Shown here: in pieces, positions 23,069 to 45,881 of the stretch
Layout of the letters: each line of letters starts with the position of its first letter
How positions within the stretch are numbered: position 1 is the stretch's first letter
DNA from: Drosophila pseudoobscura
Taxonomy: Eukaryota > Arthropoda > Insecta > Diptera > Drosophilidae
DNA: 64,000 nt
Direction: 5' to 3'
NCBI RefSeq assembly: GCF_009870125.1
Contig: NC_046683.1
Coordinates: forward strand, 57,675,869 to 57,739,868
Made by a program: the position numbers and the translations under genes
Notes under the pieces: model-generated
Told to the model about the DNA's origin: nothing
What the model saw: the letters and a program-made list of their open reading frames with translations, nothing else
Databases searched by the model: none

Positions 23069-23476
23069 CTATTTTCTTAATCTGCCTCGGCGCCTGGGCG
23101 GTCGGCGCCCGTTGTAGATGGGTCGTCGTACCTGAGCATGTCCGTGCCGGGGGTGGCGCAGGTTGCGGCGCAGCAGCCGACGACGGCGATGACGACGCCT
23201 GTCAATCGTGCGCCGAATGATGCGTGCCAAGATGCGCTGCAAGAGAATAGAGAGAGAATGGGAGGGAGAGGAGAACGCATCGTCGCTTACATCTTGTTCG
23301 AACAGCCTCTGCTGGGCCGCTGTCAGCGTCTCCCAGAGAGCGGGCGCCTCCTGCAGGAGTCGCCTGAGGCCGTAGCGAGGCTTCTTGCGCTTGAGGTAGC
23401 GCAAAAAGTTAAGGTACGGATTCGGGGCCACCAGGCGCGGGTCGTCAACAATGTCTCTGGCTCTGATCACGTTCAT
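23069..23476 (-). CDS. MST-HMG-box sperm nuclear basic protein (protamine-like)
   Basis: Two exons on the minus strand, 23291-23476 and 23069-23236, separated by a 54-bp GT-AG intron; 117 aa. Exon 1 carries a short HMG-type domain (NPYLNFLRYLKRKKPRYGL then LLQEAPALWETL and AAQQRLFEQD), the pattern of the MST-HMG box shared by Drosophila protamines Mst35B, Mst77F, Prtl99C and relatives. Exon 2 is a basic tail with 24 arginines in 55 residues (RRTIDRRRHRRRR..., RRPPRRRGRLRK). That is what a chromatin protein replacing histones in sperm heads looks like. The intron length is a multiple of three and has no stop, so an unspliced reading also stays open (135 codons). The gene sits alone in the 17-kb stretch upstream of fwd. 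Several lone fly genes of this family exist; I cannot name the ortholog. Confidence 0.82.
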   Translation of the reverse strand: MNVIRARDIVDDPRLVAPNPYLNFLRYLKRKKPRYGLRRLLQEAPALWETLTAAQQRLFEQDVSDDAFSSPSHSLSILLQRILARIIRRTIDRRRHRRRRLLRRNLRHPRHGHAQVRRPIYNGRRPPRRRGRLRK

Positions 23477-26400
23477 TTCTAGGCCTGATATCTTTTCTAC
23501 TGCCTACGAGCAAAGTTTATATAAATTGTGTTTACTGTATGGGGATATTTTTTGAACTGTTAAACGTACAGCACACACTGACACAAGACTGATTCGAATG
23601 CGAATACATACACATTCTACATTATACAGACAAGCAGAGTGCATTGCTGGGAGCAGAGCTCGGCAGAGCGTCGCCCGTATACGTACACACGGGCGCTCTT
23701 TATCTCCAGAGAACGCCTGCGAATGCATCATCCACCTATTTAGGGGAGGGGAGACGTTTTCCCCACCCCCCCCCCCGTCGGTGCCAGCATCCCAGAAGAT
23801 TATTTATTCATTTTTATATGAATGGGATCTGCAGGCGACGGCGACGGCGACGGCGACCCACTGATAAGACGACACTCCGTCGTGCATCCGTCCGATCAAA
23901 GTCCAGGCTCTGGTGGCTCTGCTGTGCACTCTAATGTTTCATGTTTACTCTATCATGTTTACTTGCAAGCATCGCCCTCGAACAACAAATACACTCTGGA
24001 AATCGGAGTGCATTCGCTTGGCCAGGGCGCAGCTCATAAGCTCATAAGAAGATGGAGACGTAGGAAGGAAGCAATCGTCGTGAGTAATCCCTTCCGCAGG
24101 GCCTTCCGCCGTTCGGCCCACTACTTGTTGCATTTAATTCAGTTCTTAGGCAAAAGACGCGGATCGGAATGGCAGGAATGCTGGCTTTCTGTGCCGCACT
24201 GCTTTGCACTGCTTTGTACTGTGGTACTTTAATGTGCGTGCAATATTTCGTACGGGCAATTAAGCATATTCCGAGCTGGCGGCAGTCACGCTTCCCTCCC
24301 AGTCGAGCGGGCGCTATGCCATGGCGGTGTGTGCACTGGCACTGTAATGAGTACTTACGGTGCCGCCTGGGCAACCACTTTCCCTGAACGCGCAGAACTT
24401 TCGTGATCGTTAAATAAACATTTCGGTAATAATCCGCTGGCCGATGCCACACGCTCGCCCTGGGAAAACTTTGGATCAAAACTGTTTCCAAATTTTGTAG
24501 CCAGAGATATATTTGCGCGAGGGATTGATGTGGAATCGAGTGGAACCTCTAAAGCCTCCCCCCCCCCCTTACCCCTCCCCCTTTGTTGTGTAATCCAACT
24601 TTCCCTTCACTCAAAAGATGAAAGACGGCCATTAGGCTTTTCCTCTCCCCCTTGCGCTCTCCACTCTCCACTGTCTTCTGCTTCTGCTCCCCAATGCAAC
24701 GGAAAATTAATGCTGTGTGACAATAAACCACTCTCCCCACACCCCCACCCCCACCCCCACTCATAATGGACTGGGATTGGCCCTGGACTCTCGCGATACG
24801 TGGGAAAGCTTTTAGAGCTGGATCTCTTGTGGCAGAGAAGTGCCTTTTCGGTGATTCTGAGACTCAGAGAAGCAGAGATTTCCATGAATTTCTACGGCTG
24901 TGCGGCAGTGCAACATTTCTGCCACCGAAAAAGTTATTTAGATAAATACCAGGCGTACTGGAATCTGGCCCAAACCGAGCCGAACCGAACCGCACGCTAG
25001 CTGTTCACCTTGTACGCAAATGAACGGACTTGAACCGACTCTGCCGGACCTGTCGAGTGGCTGCTCAGGTCTCGGGGCAACACCAGGTGGCTGTCTCCTG
25101 CAGAACCGAGAACAGGCCTCATCCTTGGATGGGAGTGGAGTGGAGACAGAGGTGGAAACAGAGTTGGAGCTGGAGCTGGAGATCTAACACTCAACGATCT
25201 GTTCGCCCTTGACCACACGATTCGTTCGATGGCGATTCATTTGATTTCGGCTCGTTTCGGACTCCGTTTGGTTCTACCTCGTCGTTTCGCTGAGTTTTCG
25301 AATGGTCTGTTCGTAGAGCGCGAGTGTCGCGCATTTGATCTGATCTGATTGGGATGACCTTGATACGTACGCTGAAATGAGCCCGCCAGTCACGTAGGTA
25401 TCTGTATCTGTATCTCGAGCGGAGCCAGTTTCTGGATATCAGCGAATGTACACACCACACGAGTATCTGCATCTATCTCTGCATCTCAGCATCTCTGTGT
25501 CTCTGTGTCTATCTCTCTGCCGCCTGCGACTCGAGCCGTTGGCTGCGGTGGGGCTTTTCTTTATTAGCCAAACCGCTGCGGAACGCGAAACTCTAGATTC
25601 GGATTGGCACTACGTAAGTAGTGGCTGCTGCTGCGGTTGGCTTCCCAGTGGCTGTGGCTGTAGGGCCGTGTGGTCGGAGATAGAAAGTGCCATCTCTGGC
25701 CCCCCCCTGGACCCCTCCCTCGAGCACCAGAGACGGGGCCAAATGCTGCGGAATGCAGTTGCACTTGATGTTTGGGTTATGAAACGGGGAGCACCTTTTG
25801 GCGATTGCCGACTGCCGATTGTTGTGCAAATTCGTGTTCGTGTTTTTTTTCTTTTTTAAACGGTATCTGTCGAACGACCTTCGCCACGAGAAAGTGCCGA
25901 AAAGTGTGTCGCTGCTGAGGCCCATACAATGGCGGTCCATTACCGCTATTCAACACCTATTACACACACACACACACGCACAGCTAATGCCAATGCAAAA
26001 TGCTAATTGGCTCCAACCGAGCCAAACGCCGAATGGGAATTCCTTTCCAAAAATTAATTCATTGTCATTCGCTGGAGCCAGAAACTGCTCCCCCCTCGTC
26101 CCCCCCATCCGTGCAGCAGCATTCCGGGCTTTTTCCGGGCACACTTTAAATTTCCTAAGCAGACAGGACCACGCCCTGCGCCTGCGCCTCTCGGAGATGA
26201 GCCATCCGGAAACCTGCTTTAATCGAAGGGAGTTGCAAGAGTCCTGCCTGTCGCTCCACGTTCGTCGCCTCTAAGGAGGCCCCGCTTGGAGAGCCGCTCG
26301 TCCGGGAAAGTTTCGCCTTGGATAGTTCTATGCAAAGGAGAACGCGTTTGGGGGTTGGGGCTCTGCAGCTGCACTCAGGCTATGTGGAACATGAAATAAT

Positions 26401-29400
26401 AATTGCATCTTTTGTGCTGTGGCGATGGGATAGGCGGGGGGCTGGGGGGGATGACATGATGCATGAAATTACAAAAATGCCCGGCTCGAAGAATTTTTGA
26501 ATCCATTTCAGGGGCTCCTCCATTCAGTGTGTGGGGGCGGGGGCTGCTGCATCAGAAGAATGCTGTGAATGCGAGCAGCCAACCATTTTAACGATCTGTT
26601 ATGATGCAGTGCTCTGTGAGCTCTGTGGGCTCTGTGGGCTCTGTGCGCTCTCTGGCAGTGGCTGCAGCTGCAGCTGCACAAATTGAACATTTTCAATTTG
26701 CAGTTAATGAAACGGGGAGCCGACGAGCGATCGCATGCTCCAAACGTTCCTTCTCCTCTCTGTCCAAAGTTCGCTGACATGCGCTGTGCCGCTCTGTTCT
26801 GCTCTTAATGCTTTGTGTGTTTGTCAAATGGATGCCTGCCCGGCGATCCCCGGGGCCCGGGGAACAAGAAACCGTTGAAGCCGCTGCGGCTGCGGCTGGG
26901 GCTGGGGCAGGGGCAAATGCGGGATCTGTGTCTCCGTAATTGAGGCGTAGGATAAGATCTGGGTGCATTATCCATGTACATCTGTTCGAGCAGGTCCAGG
27001 GCGTGGATCACCTCTGGCGCAGCCTCTTCTGCTCCGATATTCCATTCCGTTCCATGCGTGTGACGCGACGTGACGCTCACTTCCGGTCCGATCCGATCAG
27101 GAACAGGTACTGCCCAGACCCAAGTCGAAAATACACATAGAATCGGAATGCGACGAGTGCGCTGTGTACTGCCTCTTTCCGTATGCAAATCTTTTAATCC
27201 CCCCCTGCCATCCCCCCTTTGTGGCGCTCGGAAAACTCGTTGCTTTCCGTAGCTGCTGCTGCGCTGCTCTGCGCTGGAGATGGATGCATGCCGGAGCTTT
27301 GATTGATTGCTGGCTCATGACTGACGCGCTACATGTCTGGCTTTCCACATGGGCGTGTCCCCCCCCCCCAGCGAAAGAAGACAAGCCCCAAAGCGTGGGG
27401 CGAGAGGGATCCGCGGGGGGGGTTGGGGGAACAGAGCAGAGTGCTTTCCATTTTACTGCCGTACAGAAAATGTGGAATGTGTGCATACGAAATCTCTTTC
27501 TCTTTTCACTGGGCTCTCGTTAGAGCCGAGCGTAAAATAAGACCCGAACGAGGGTTAGCGGACCACCATGCATAGCTGGATCCAGTCTGCTCTCCTCTCC
27601 TCTCTTCCCTGCCGATACCCGCATTCTTCGATACTCGTGTGGTTTTTTGTGTCGCCGCTAATTGCCATTGAACCCTCTTGACTTTTGTTTGACTCAAGTT
27701 CACGTTGATGGAATGTAATAAAAAGAGCTCGCTCGCTACAAGCCACAGCCACAGTCACAGCCACAACAGAATCTTTGCAAGAGCGGTTCGGTGTCCAAAA
27801 GGTGGAAAGTCGCGGCGTGCACGGGTCGTGCCTCGTCCGTCGTTCGGCTACATTTTGGCCCACTTCGTGACGTTACAGTGGAGCGAAGGCCGACGACTAC
27901 AGCAGACCAGAACAATTGTCGGATTGTGCAATCACACACACACACACACAAACAGCAGCAAAAGAAGGGAGCAAGTGCATAACGAGTTTTCCTTTTCGTT
28001 TTCGTTGGTGTTCGTAAATGCCAGTTGATCACAGACCACGGCCTGCAGGCACCCTGTAGGCCCTGAACCGCTTGCCACCCTTGCCTCTCCTGGGGCGGCG
28101 GGGCTCCGATTACAAATCGCTGGGAAGCACTTAACCCAGGATCCCATTTCACTGATAAGCCACTTCCAGGCGATTCCCAAGGACACAATCTGTTCCTTAC
28201 CCAAGTACTCGCCTCCCTCCTCCTCCGAATCCTCTCAAGGAGCCCGAAATTTGATCGTAGTGGTGCGTCAAGTGGACTCTCTCACTCGCTCGGATCGGAC
28301 GAGTGGCATTCTCTCTTCAGAAGGAACGGAACGGTATGGAACGTCATGGAATGGATTGCCTTGTGTGACCCACAAAAAAGGCACTGGTAGTGCCTTGGAT
28401 CCATAGATCAAATCGCAACAACTGGAAATTCCAGATCGTAAAACAATGGAATGTGCTTGCCGACGCCTTGGCCGTCGAGTGCGAGAATTCTCGTCGGCCT
28501 CTTCGTGCCCGAACGTTATACAATTTTGCTTATTACAGCAGACCATGTGCTAGTCTGTGTTATCGTTCATCGGCCCCCGCTCCGGACGGTAGCACGGAAG
28601 GGGGATAGGGGATAGGGGAAAGGGTAAAGGGCGGGCGTGCTTGGGTCCAGCGCGGAATGTCCGACGCTTCTTTCACGACGTATTGTGTGGCCACTTTAAA
28701 TAGAATGACGCACGGGGCACAGCCAGGGAGCCAGGGGGAGGAGGGTGGACTACAGGGGGGGGGGGGGGGGAAGAGGCATGGTCCAAGGTTGCGGCCACAA
28801 CCAAAGAAACGAATGACACGCAACAGTTCATTTTTTGGAGTTTTTAATTAACCAATGTTTGCACTTCCACTAATTGAACGCACTGTCCGCGTCGCACATC
28901 TCCACCTCAGCTTCGTCTGCCCTCTGCGTCCCTCTTACCCATTACAGACGCCAGTTTTGCAGAAGTTCGGGGGCCAGCAGCTCGGATCCTTCTTGGAGTG
29001 TTCTTTTCAAGTGTTTTTGTTGATGGTCGAGCAATCAAGCACCGAAATGAATCCACAATCGCACTCGTGAATGTGTCATAGATAATTATAATCATTCAAA
29101 CACACACACACACACACACAGTACATGTGCCTGTGTCGTTGTGGGTGGATCACTCGCCTCGCCTCGCCTCGTGTGAATCACCTGCGGACGCACTGCGCAG
29201 ATACAGATACAAAAAAAGGCCAGCCCCAGCTCCTCACGGGGAGGGGTCGCATAATTGGGGTCAGTTCAGCAGCTCATGAAATATGAATGACTCGATGAAA
29301 GCGGCGCATCCGTGTGAGGGGGGGGTGGGGGGGTCAACGAGGATGGCGATAAGACAAGGCCCAGCTTCGGATCTTCGCACCTGTCGGGGTCCCAGGCACC

Positions 29401-29746
29401 GCAACGCACCTCCCCCTTTGGCCCAGAAACACAGGCTGCAACATTCCCATGTGGCACAGTGCCGGAAGGAAGCCAAGAAAAAGTCGTAGCGGCAGGCGGA
29501 AGGCGGCAGGGTTCGTGGCCAACGAAATAAATGGGTCAAGGCTGTGCCCCACCATCCCTCTCTCTCCCCCCCCCCCCCCCTCGATATACTTTTTGGACTT
29601 TCATCGTCATTGAACAATCCGAAGAGTATTTATTTGGCATATTTCTTGGCAAACGCGAGTTCCTAATACAAATCGACTGCGATTTATATTTAAATGCTCA
29701 CACGATTTATTTTTATTCGTTGCGCTCACGACACACACCTACACAC

Positions 29747-29781
<35 letters not shown>

Positions 29782-30454
29782 TGCAGGAGTGTTAATTAAT
29801 AGAATGTTTATTGGTATTTATTATTTAGTGAGTGTTTAACAGTAGTTCTCGGGGGGTTTTTCAATGATAACTAATGGCTTTTGAGGGCTCTCTGTGACGA
29901 CCGCTCTCGTGATCCGCTCTCTGCTCTCTCCGAGAGACGGACAGATACATTTAGACATGTATCCAAGAGATACAGACACTCTCGGACAGGTCAGGCAGGA
30001 CACCAGGGTCTTGTAGGATCAGGCGCCAGGAAAAGACACCCCAAAGAAGGGTGGAGTGCCCCCCTCTTTCTCACATCTCTCTATTGGAATTATTCCCCAT
30101 TGACACATCCAATTTCTGTTTGTATCTTTCCAGCCAAAAACCTTAGGAAGTGCTGATAGGATGGCCACACGAACGTGTTCCATTGAGCATTCGACTGACT
30201 GATCATTCGACACCCCCCCACACCCCCTCCTCGGCAGGGCACAAGGACGATGCGCCACAGCATAGCCGCTCAATCGAGAACGCATCCCCGTGCAATGGAA
30301 AACGAAAGCAATTCGAGGGTTGTGCCCCAAGGAGCCGCCAACTAGACGGGAAACTCGGAAGGAAGCCAAGTGGGAGCCCACACCCACACCCACACTCCCC
30401 ACACTCTCACACACACTCTCCCCCCCTCGCACCGCTCCAGGAACAGCCATCAAA
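23477..30454. other. Long non-coding region upstream of fwd, second part
   Basis: Simple-sequence-rich DNA with no convincing gene: GGCGAC run 23835-23858, long C, G and AC tracts (24557, 28757, 29563, 29748), CTCTGTGGG-type repeats 26608-26655, tetrapyrimidine stretches and many short frames that are open only because of repeat content. A splice acceptor just before the fwd start (CTCCAG ending at 30440) indicates that 5' leader exons lie somewhere upstream. I see no RNA gene. Confidence 0.45.
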
Positions 30455-41206
<10,752 letters not shown>

Positions 41207-42470
41207 GAACGGTTTTTTATGAAGATCTAAACAGATTTCATAAGCAATAGACTATAAATGCCGAGCTGATACCCAAAACTATGGACTGACTTTTTGTAAA
41301 GAGAATATTGTATAAAACATACATCAGCGACAAACAAAAACAAAACAAAAAACAAAAAAGAATGAAATTGTACCAAACCCAAATCTGTTATCGTAGCTTA
41401 AATCGTTCGTTGTGTGCGTTTACATTGTTGAATTATCGTAATGTGTATGTTGTCTAGCTTCTAAGATCCAGTGTAAATGCGGATAAATTTTAGTTATAGT
41501 TTTAGTTTTAGCTTGTCTGAGTGAGAACGAGTGTTGATGTCGGATGTCGGATTTCGGATGTCGGTCTGTCTTTGCGGCCTTCAATCGAGCCGTTAATTGT
41601 ACATACAATATAAACATTTATTAGCCAGGCGTATGGCCTATCTACATATACAATAGTCCTACATACCTATACAGTAGTCCTGCTACGCTTATCTTCCATT
41701 CATCTTTCTCAAATTTTATACTCTGGCGCTTTTGTATTTCACGAACGTAACTTATAAAAGTATCCAATTCCAATCTTTAGCCATAAGTATATATATAATG
41801 CGTGTATGTATATGTATATGTAACACCAATGCCACTTTCTGCTTTAGCCTAAAAATTGTAATGCAGCAATATACTCCTTAAGGATAGCAACAACAAAAAC
41901 AACAACAACAACAAAATATCAATCAAATTTACATAATTTTAATAACGAATATACGCCCATACCATACCGTACAATACAATACAATACAATACCATGCAAC
42001 ATAATACATGCGAGTATATGGAATGTTCATGGAATTCGAACGCCTTCAAGTCTGTATTTGTATTTGTATTTGCCTATTTAGCCCATTATAAACAATAATT
42101 ATAAATTCGAACGTAATAGTTTTCTAACTTAATATACTTTGAAATAAGAGCTACTACGGCGGTTAAGCAAACAGAAATCAAAGCATACGAATCAGTACTA
42201 AAACAAATAGCTAGGCACTGAAAGTGAACAATTTCGAGTTTGTATAAAAGGGGAGAAAAGGGAAACGGCAAGGGCAAGGGCAAGGGAAAGGGGAAGGGGA
42301 GCAACACACACACAGAGACACACGACTAACGAACCTTCGCCCAACTGTGTGTCCCAACAGATATACAACACGTATAGCTGCGCGCGAACATTAGCTACAA
42401 GTATTTAAAAATGTAAATGCATATTTCTACTAAAATTTATTAAGTAATGCGATTTAAATAAATGAGAATA
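41207..42470 (+). other. fwd 3' UTR with poly(A) signal
   Basis: About 1.25 kb of AT-rich sequence with A/C-rich runs and short repeats (ACAAT near 41970-41990, GGGCAA near 42265-42290) follows the fwd stop. AATAAA occurs at 42457-42462. No other gene seen; the next start codon is at 42616. Confidence 0.6.
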
Positions 42471-42615
42471 TTGATTATATACAACATTCATATATGTTAC
42501 CTATCGTTATCGTTCTTCTTCTTGTTTTCGTGACGACATCTCGTTGCTATAGTAAACAAATAATTTGCCATCGAACAACCTAGTTAGTGTCTTGGGGACC
42601 TTGAGAGAAAGCCAG

Positions 42616-43327
42616 ATGGATCCAGCTAAAGTAATTGGGAAACTGTGAGTACGAGTATAACAAAGATTGTATTTCCCATAAGCTAATCATTGAATAAACA
42701 CTCAAGCAAGGAGCAGGTGCGCATGGAGCACAAGTCGCGACGCAACTATCCAGAGGTGTGGCATCAGATCTCCGACAATGCCACCAATAGGTTCTACCAT
42801 CAGAATGAGATTGACTCCCAGCTGAAGGGACAACTCAAGCTGCAAGGTACTTATGGTGCATTAGTTAGTCCTTTTTCGGACAAGAGTACAAGAGCATAGT
42901 TTTGCAGAGCTCTGCCCTTTTGTTCATGACAATAAGGGCGAATCGCGCTTTGTGTCGCCGGAGATGTACAATAGCCTGCTCTCTAGATGCCGCTGTGGAC
43001 GCTCCCGCCGGGGTCCACACATGGGCAAATGTCTGCAGAGAACAGTGAGTCCGGACTATGACTATGACGTGGCACAACCATGTGCCAAGGATTCGGAAGG
43101 GAAAAAGGGGGAGCCGGCAGTGCCACGCACTTCCAACTGTAAGCTTAACCGAACAGCAACATTAACTTTTAACTGTCTTGTTTTGCTTGGCAGCTTCCAT
43201 TGGGCTTTTGGGTATCCAGACGAGCTATCGGAAACTGGAGCAATCTATGCAGTACGTCTCGCCGACCTTCTCGATGCCAGGGCCGCGCATAACAGCAGTG
43301 CCGTATAATATTATTGTAATAGGCTAA
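42616..43327 (+). CDS. Small four-exon protein of unknown function
   Basis: Exons 42616-42644, 42707-42846, 42908-43138, 43194-43327 with introns of 62, 61 and 55 bp; the frame closes to 177 aa. The fit of all three short introns and the balanced composition argue for a real gene. The product begins MDPAKVIGKL and contains RRNYPEVWHQISDNATNRFY, CRCGRSRRGPHMGKC and a C-terminal SPTFSMPGPRITAVPYN. There is no signal peptide or membrane segment. Short, Tyr/Pro/Arg-rich proteins of this kind are common among testis or ciliary microtubule-associated proteins, but I recognise no family. The gene starts about 150 bp past the fwd poly(A) signal on the same strand. Confidence 0.7.
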
Positions 43328-43635
43328 GCTTTGTATATGCCCAGAATGAATGAATCACCAGGCCGCTCTAAACTAGAACTGGATTTTCCCTCACCTCACT
43401 CTAGCGCATCGGGGAATTGGGGATTGTGGTAGATCTGCCTTAGGTTATCGCCGACCTGCGCCACACAAGCGTAGACTGACGGGGGTATTGACGATTGCCT
43501 CATAGAACTGGAATTACCAGAGACGGCAGTTTGGTAAACTCGTATTGTTGTCATTCCAAATGCAGCTTGTTGGACGGAAACGTTTTCAGTGTCGCCAGAG
43601 CAGCGGACGAGCTAAAAGCCTACGGGACTTTCAAG

Positions 43636-44109
43636 ATGATCGGCTTTTGGATTCGCAAAACAATCGTACTACTAGTCTGTGCCACTCACTTGGGGGCTGG
43701 GCAGCTTATCTTTCAAACAACACCAAGCCCGTTGGGCCAGCAGTCATCGGGGACAACACCAGGTTCTGTTCCTGGCTCTGGGCCAAGCTGGGTACTGGTC
43801 AACAATGTACGGGTACCAGGCACTATCACACCTTTCGTCACACCTCCGCCTGTGACGCCACAATTCCTCGACTGCTTCGGCCGTTGCCCCACTACTCCCG
43901 AGTACAATCCCATTTGTGGCAGCAACATGCAGCTCTACTTAAATGAGCAGAAATTCAACTGCGCTCGATTCTGTGGTGCCGGTGAGTTTGTCAAATGTTT
44001 CCCATACTCGAATGTGTTTACGCAGTGCTCGCATCCCAATTATTCCGCAGATATTCAAATCGTGAGACGCGGAAGCTGTGAGGGTCTTTTTCAAATGACA
44101 CGCGGCTGA
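43636..44109 (+). CDS. Secreted Kazal-type inhibitor-like protein
   Basis: Single-exon gene, 157 aa. The chosen ATG opens a clear signal peptide (MIGFWIRKTIVLLVCATHLG, cleavage near AGQ); in-frame upstream sequence back to 43495 is not signal-like. A Pro/Thr/Ser/Gly-rich linker follows, then an atypical Kazal domain: CFGRCPTTPEYNPICGSN, later CARFC and a final VRRGSC. The Kazal signature C..C......Y.P.CGS is plain. The domain is longer than the minimal form, with an extra Cys-containing loop between CARFC and the last Cys. AATAAA follows at 44154-44159. Small secreted fly Kazal proteins occur in saliva and seminal fluid; the target protease is unknown. A second Kazal gene with the same EYNPICGS core lies on the other strand at 59.9-60.4 kb. 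Confidence 0.82.
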   Translation: MIGFWIRKTIVLLVCATHLGAGQLIFQTTPSPLGQQSSGTTPGSVPGSGPSWVLVNNVRVPGTITPFVTPPPVTPQFLDCFGRCPTTPEYNPICGSNMQLYLNEQKFNCARFCGAGEFVKCFPYSNVFTQCSHPNYSADIQIVRRGSCEGLFQMTRG

Positions 44110-44269
44110 CATCAACAGTGCTTACGGGCCACAAAAGCTTAGCGTATTAGATAAATAAAATAAATTAAAATTACATATAAAATTTAAAAAATAATTAGAA
44201 CTCTTAATTACGTGTTTTTGGCCAGATCGAATTGGCATGCGGATGAGAAATATCGAAGGAATGTACATA

Positions 44270-45250
44270 TGTGTGTATGTATAACCGGTGAAAATATCCT
44301 TGATCCTTGACAAGGACTGCATCAAGGGCGTTCCCCCGATCCCAAGGAGGCGTGACACTCCCAGATGGGACGAGAAAAAGTGAATAAATAAAGCGATCTA
44401 TTCGAAAATAGCGTCTAAAAAAAGTATCCTTATGATCCTTGAAGTCAATCTGGGCTCAAGGAATCCGGGACATTCTCCCGATTACGAGGAGACGTGGCCC
44501 GCCCAGATCGGCCCACAGTTAACGGAGAAAACAACAAAACACCACTTAGTTTGTATTTTATTTTGTTGTTGTTGTCAATTTGTGTCAATTGTTGTACAAC
44601 AACAACCCTCGACTGGTGACTAAAATGGTAGAATTCGAGGAAATTTCAGACCGGGGTACCAGGCGAACAGAAATCAGCAGAAGGTAACTTTTGCAACATA
44701 CATTTTTTGCTGCATACTTTTGGGGGCAAACAAAAGCTCAGTTGCTTCCTAGCATTTTCTGTTGGCCTGGTACCTCGGTCTGAAATTTCCTCGTTTTCGT
44801 CGTTTGACGTCGGATTTAATTAGCATTTTTTCTTTGGCTATATCTCGGCTATTTATGGTCCGATCGGGGCGTGGCATGCCTTTTTGTGATCGGGAGAGTC
44901 CTGCCAACCGATTGGCATCAGACATCCGTGTCCTCACGATTTTCGCCAAAAATCATGATGGTTACATCATTGAATTTGCCAAAAATCGGCCTCGTTTTCG
45001 AGGTCGAGATTTTGATGCCAATCGACAGGATGGATCCCCACCATCCTGGGAAGGTAGGTCCTTCGCCGATCTGGCCCGGTTTAGCTGAGATATTGCCTTC
45101 CGAAGATTGGGATTTGCATATTAATAAAATACTGGTTTCTTCTGCACGGCAGCCGATCGGGCTGTGGAATGTCTTTTCGTGATCGGGGGAACACCCCCAA
45201 AGGATTCCTTGTCAAGGATCAAGGATATTTTGCCCACTCATACATACATA
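44270..45250. mobile_element. Non-coding inverted-repeat (foldback-like) element
   Basis: The ends form an imperfect inverted repeat of about 80 bp: left from 44291 (AAAATATCCTTGATCCTTGA...) and right ending at 45231, with a weaker match continuing about 20 bp outwards into TATGTAT-rich flanks. Inside, a sequence with the core CGATC.GGGCGTGG...ATCGGG.GA recurs: antisense at 44340-44360 and 44425-44515, sense at 44861-44912 and 45153-45205. The centre is a tight palindrome, 44636-44673 against 44756-44793, nearly identical. There is no transposase ORF. It is probably a non-autonomous foldback, MITE or Helitron-like element; family not recognised. Confidence 0.6.
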
Positions 45251-45492
45251 CTTACTTTCCTCCGCCATTTCTTGTCTGTTCAGGGCGTGCCACACCTTTT
45301 TATGACGAACGGAAGGATATTATCCTAGTCATACCTAAATGGGTTTCTCCTATATTTGTAGCCCGATCTGGAAATCGTTGAAATACCCTTATCCGCAGTC
45401 ATATGCCGATATGGCGGTATTTTCCCGCTATATACATATATTCAAATGTAAGCATGTCCTCAAATAAAATGTAGAAAAACAATGGGTAATAA

Positions 45493-45616
45493 ATAGGATA
45501 CGATTCGACCCTCCTAAAACGACGTCCTTGGGGAATCACCATGTGCCATGCTGATTGACAAGTGGGATCCTCCTCTCACTCCGTCCCTATATGCCAAGGA
45601 GACATACGTATCCTAT
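45493..45616. repeat. 124-bp MITE-like inverted repeat
   Basis: A perfect 10-bp terminal inverted repeat, ATAGGATACG at 45493-45502 and CGTATCCTAT at 45607-45616, with a further internal match (TCCTTGG against CCAAGGA). No ORF. It could be a miniature element or a fortuitous palindrome. Confidence 0.35.
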
Positions 45617-45881
45617 GATTCCATCTAAGGATTCTAGAAATTTGTACAGATCTGTTGGGGAGAATCATTAAAGTCGATCTTACCAGCGGAACCTATCGAA
45701 GCTATCGACTCTGAAACAGTCTTGCTGTGCACATTTTGTTGTGAATATAAATTCATACGCACATTATGTACACAAGCTGATAACCTGGGGTTGGTACACC
45801 CCATTGTAGCCGATCTGGCCCCTAGAAAGCTCCAGCACGAGTCAGTTCGACTCCGATTTTCACAGCGAGCAGAGCACACAT

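Noticed and set aside
30290-30454. In-frame upstream ATG extending fwd by 55 codons
   Set aside because: The extension is Pro/Thr-rich translation of CA-rich leader and spans a splice acceptor ending at 30440. The ATG at 30455 has a better context.
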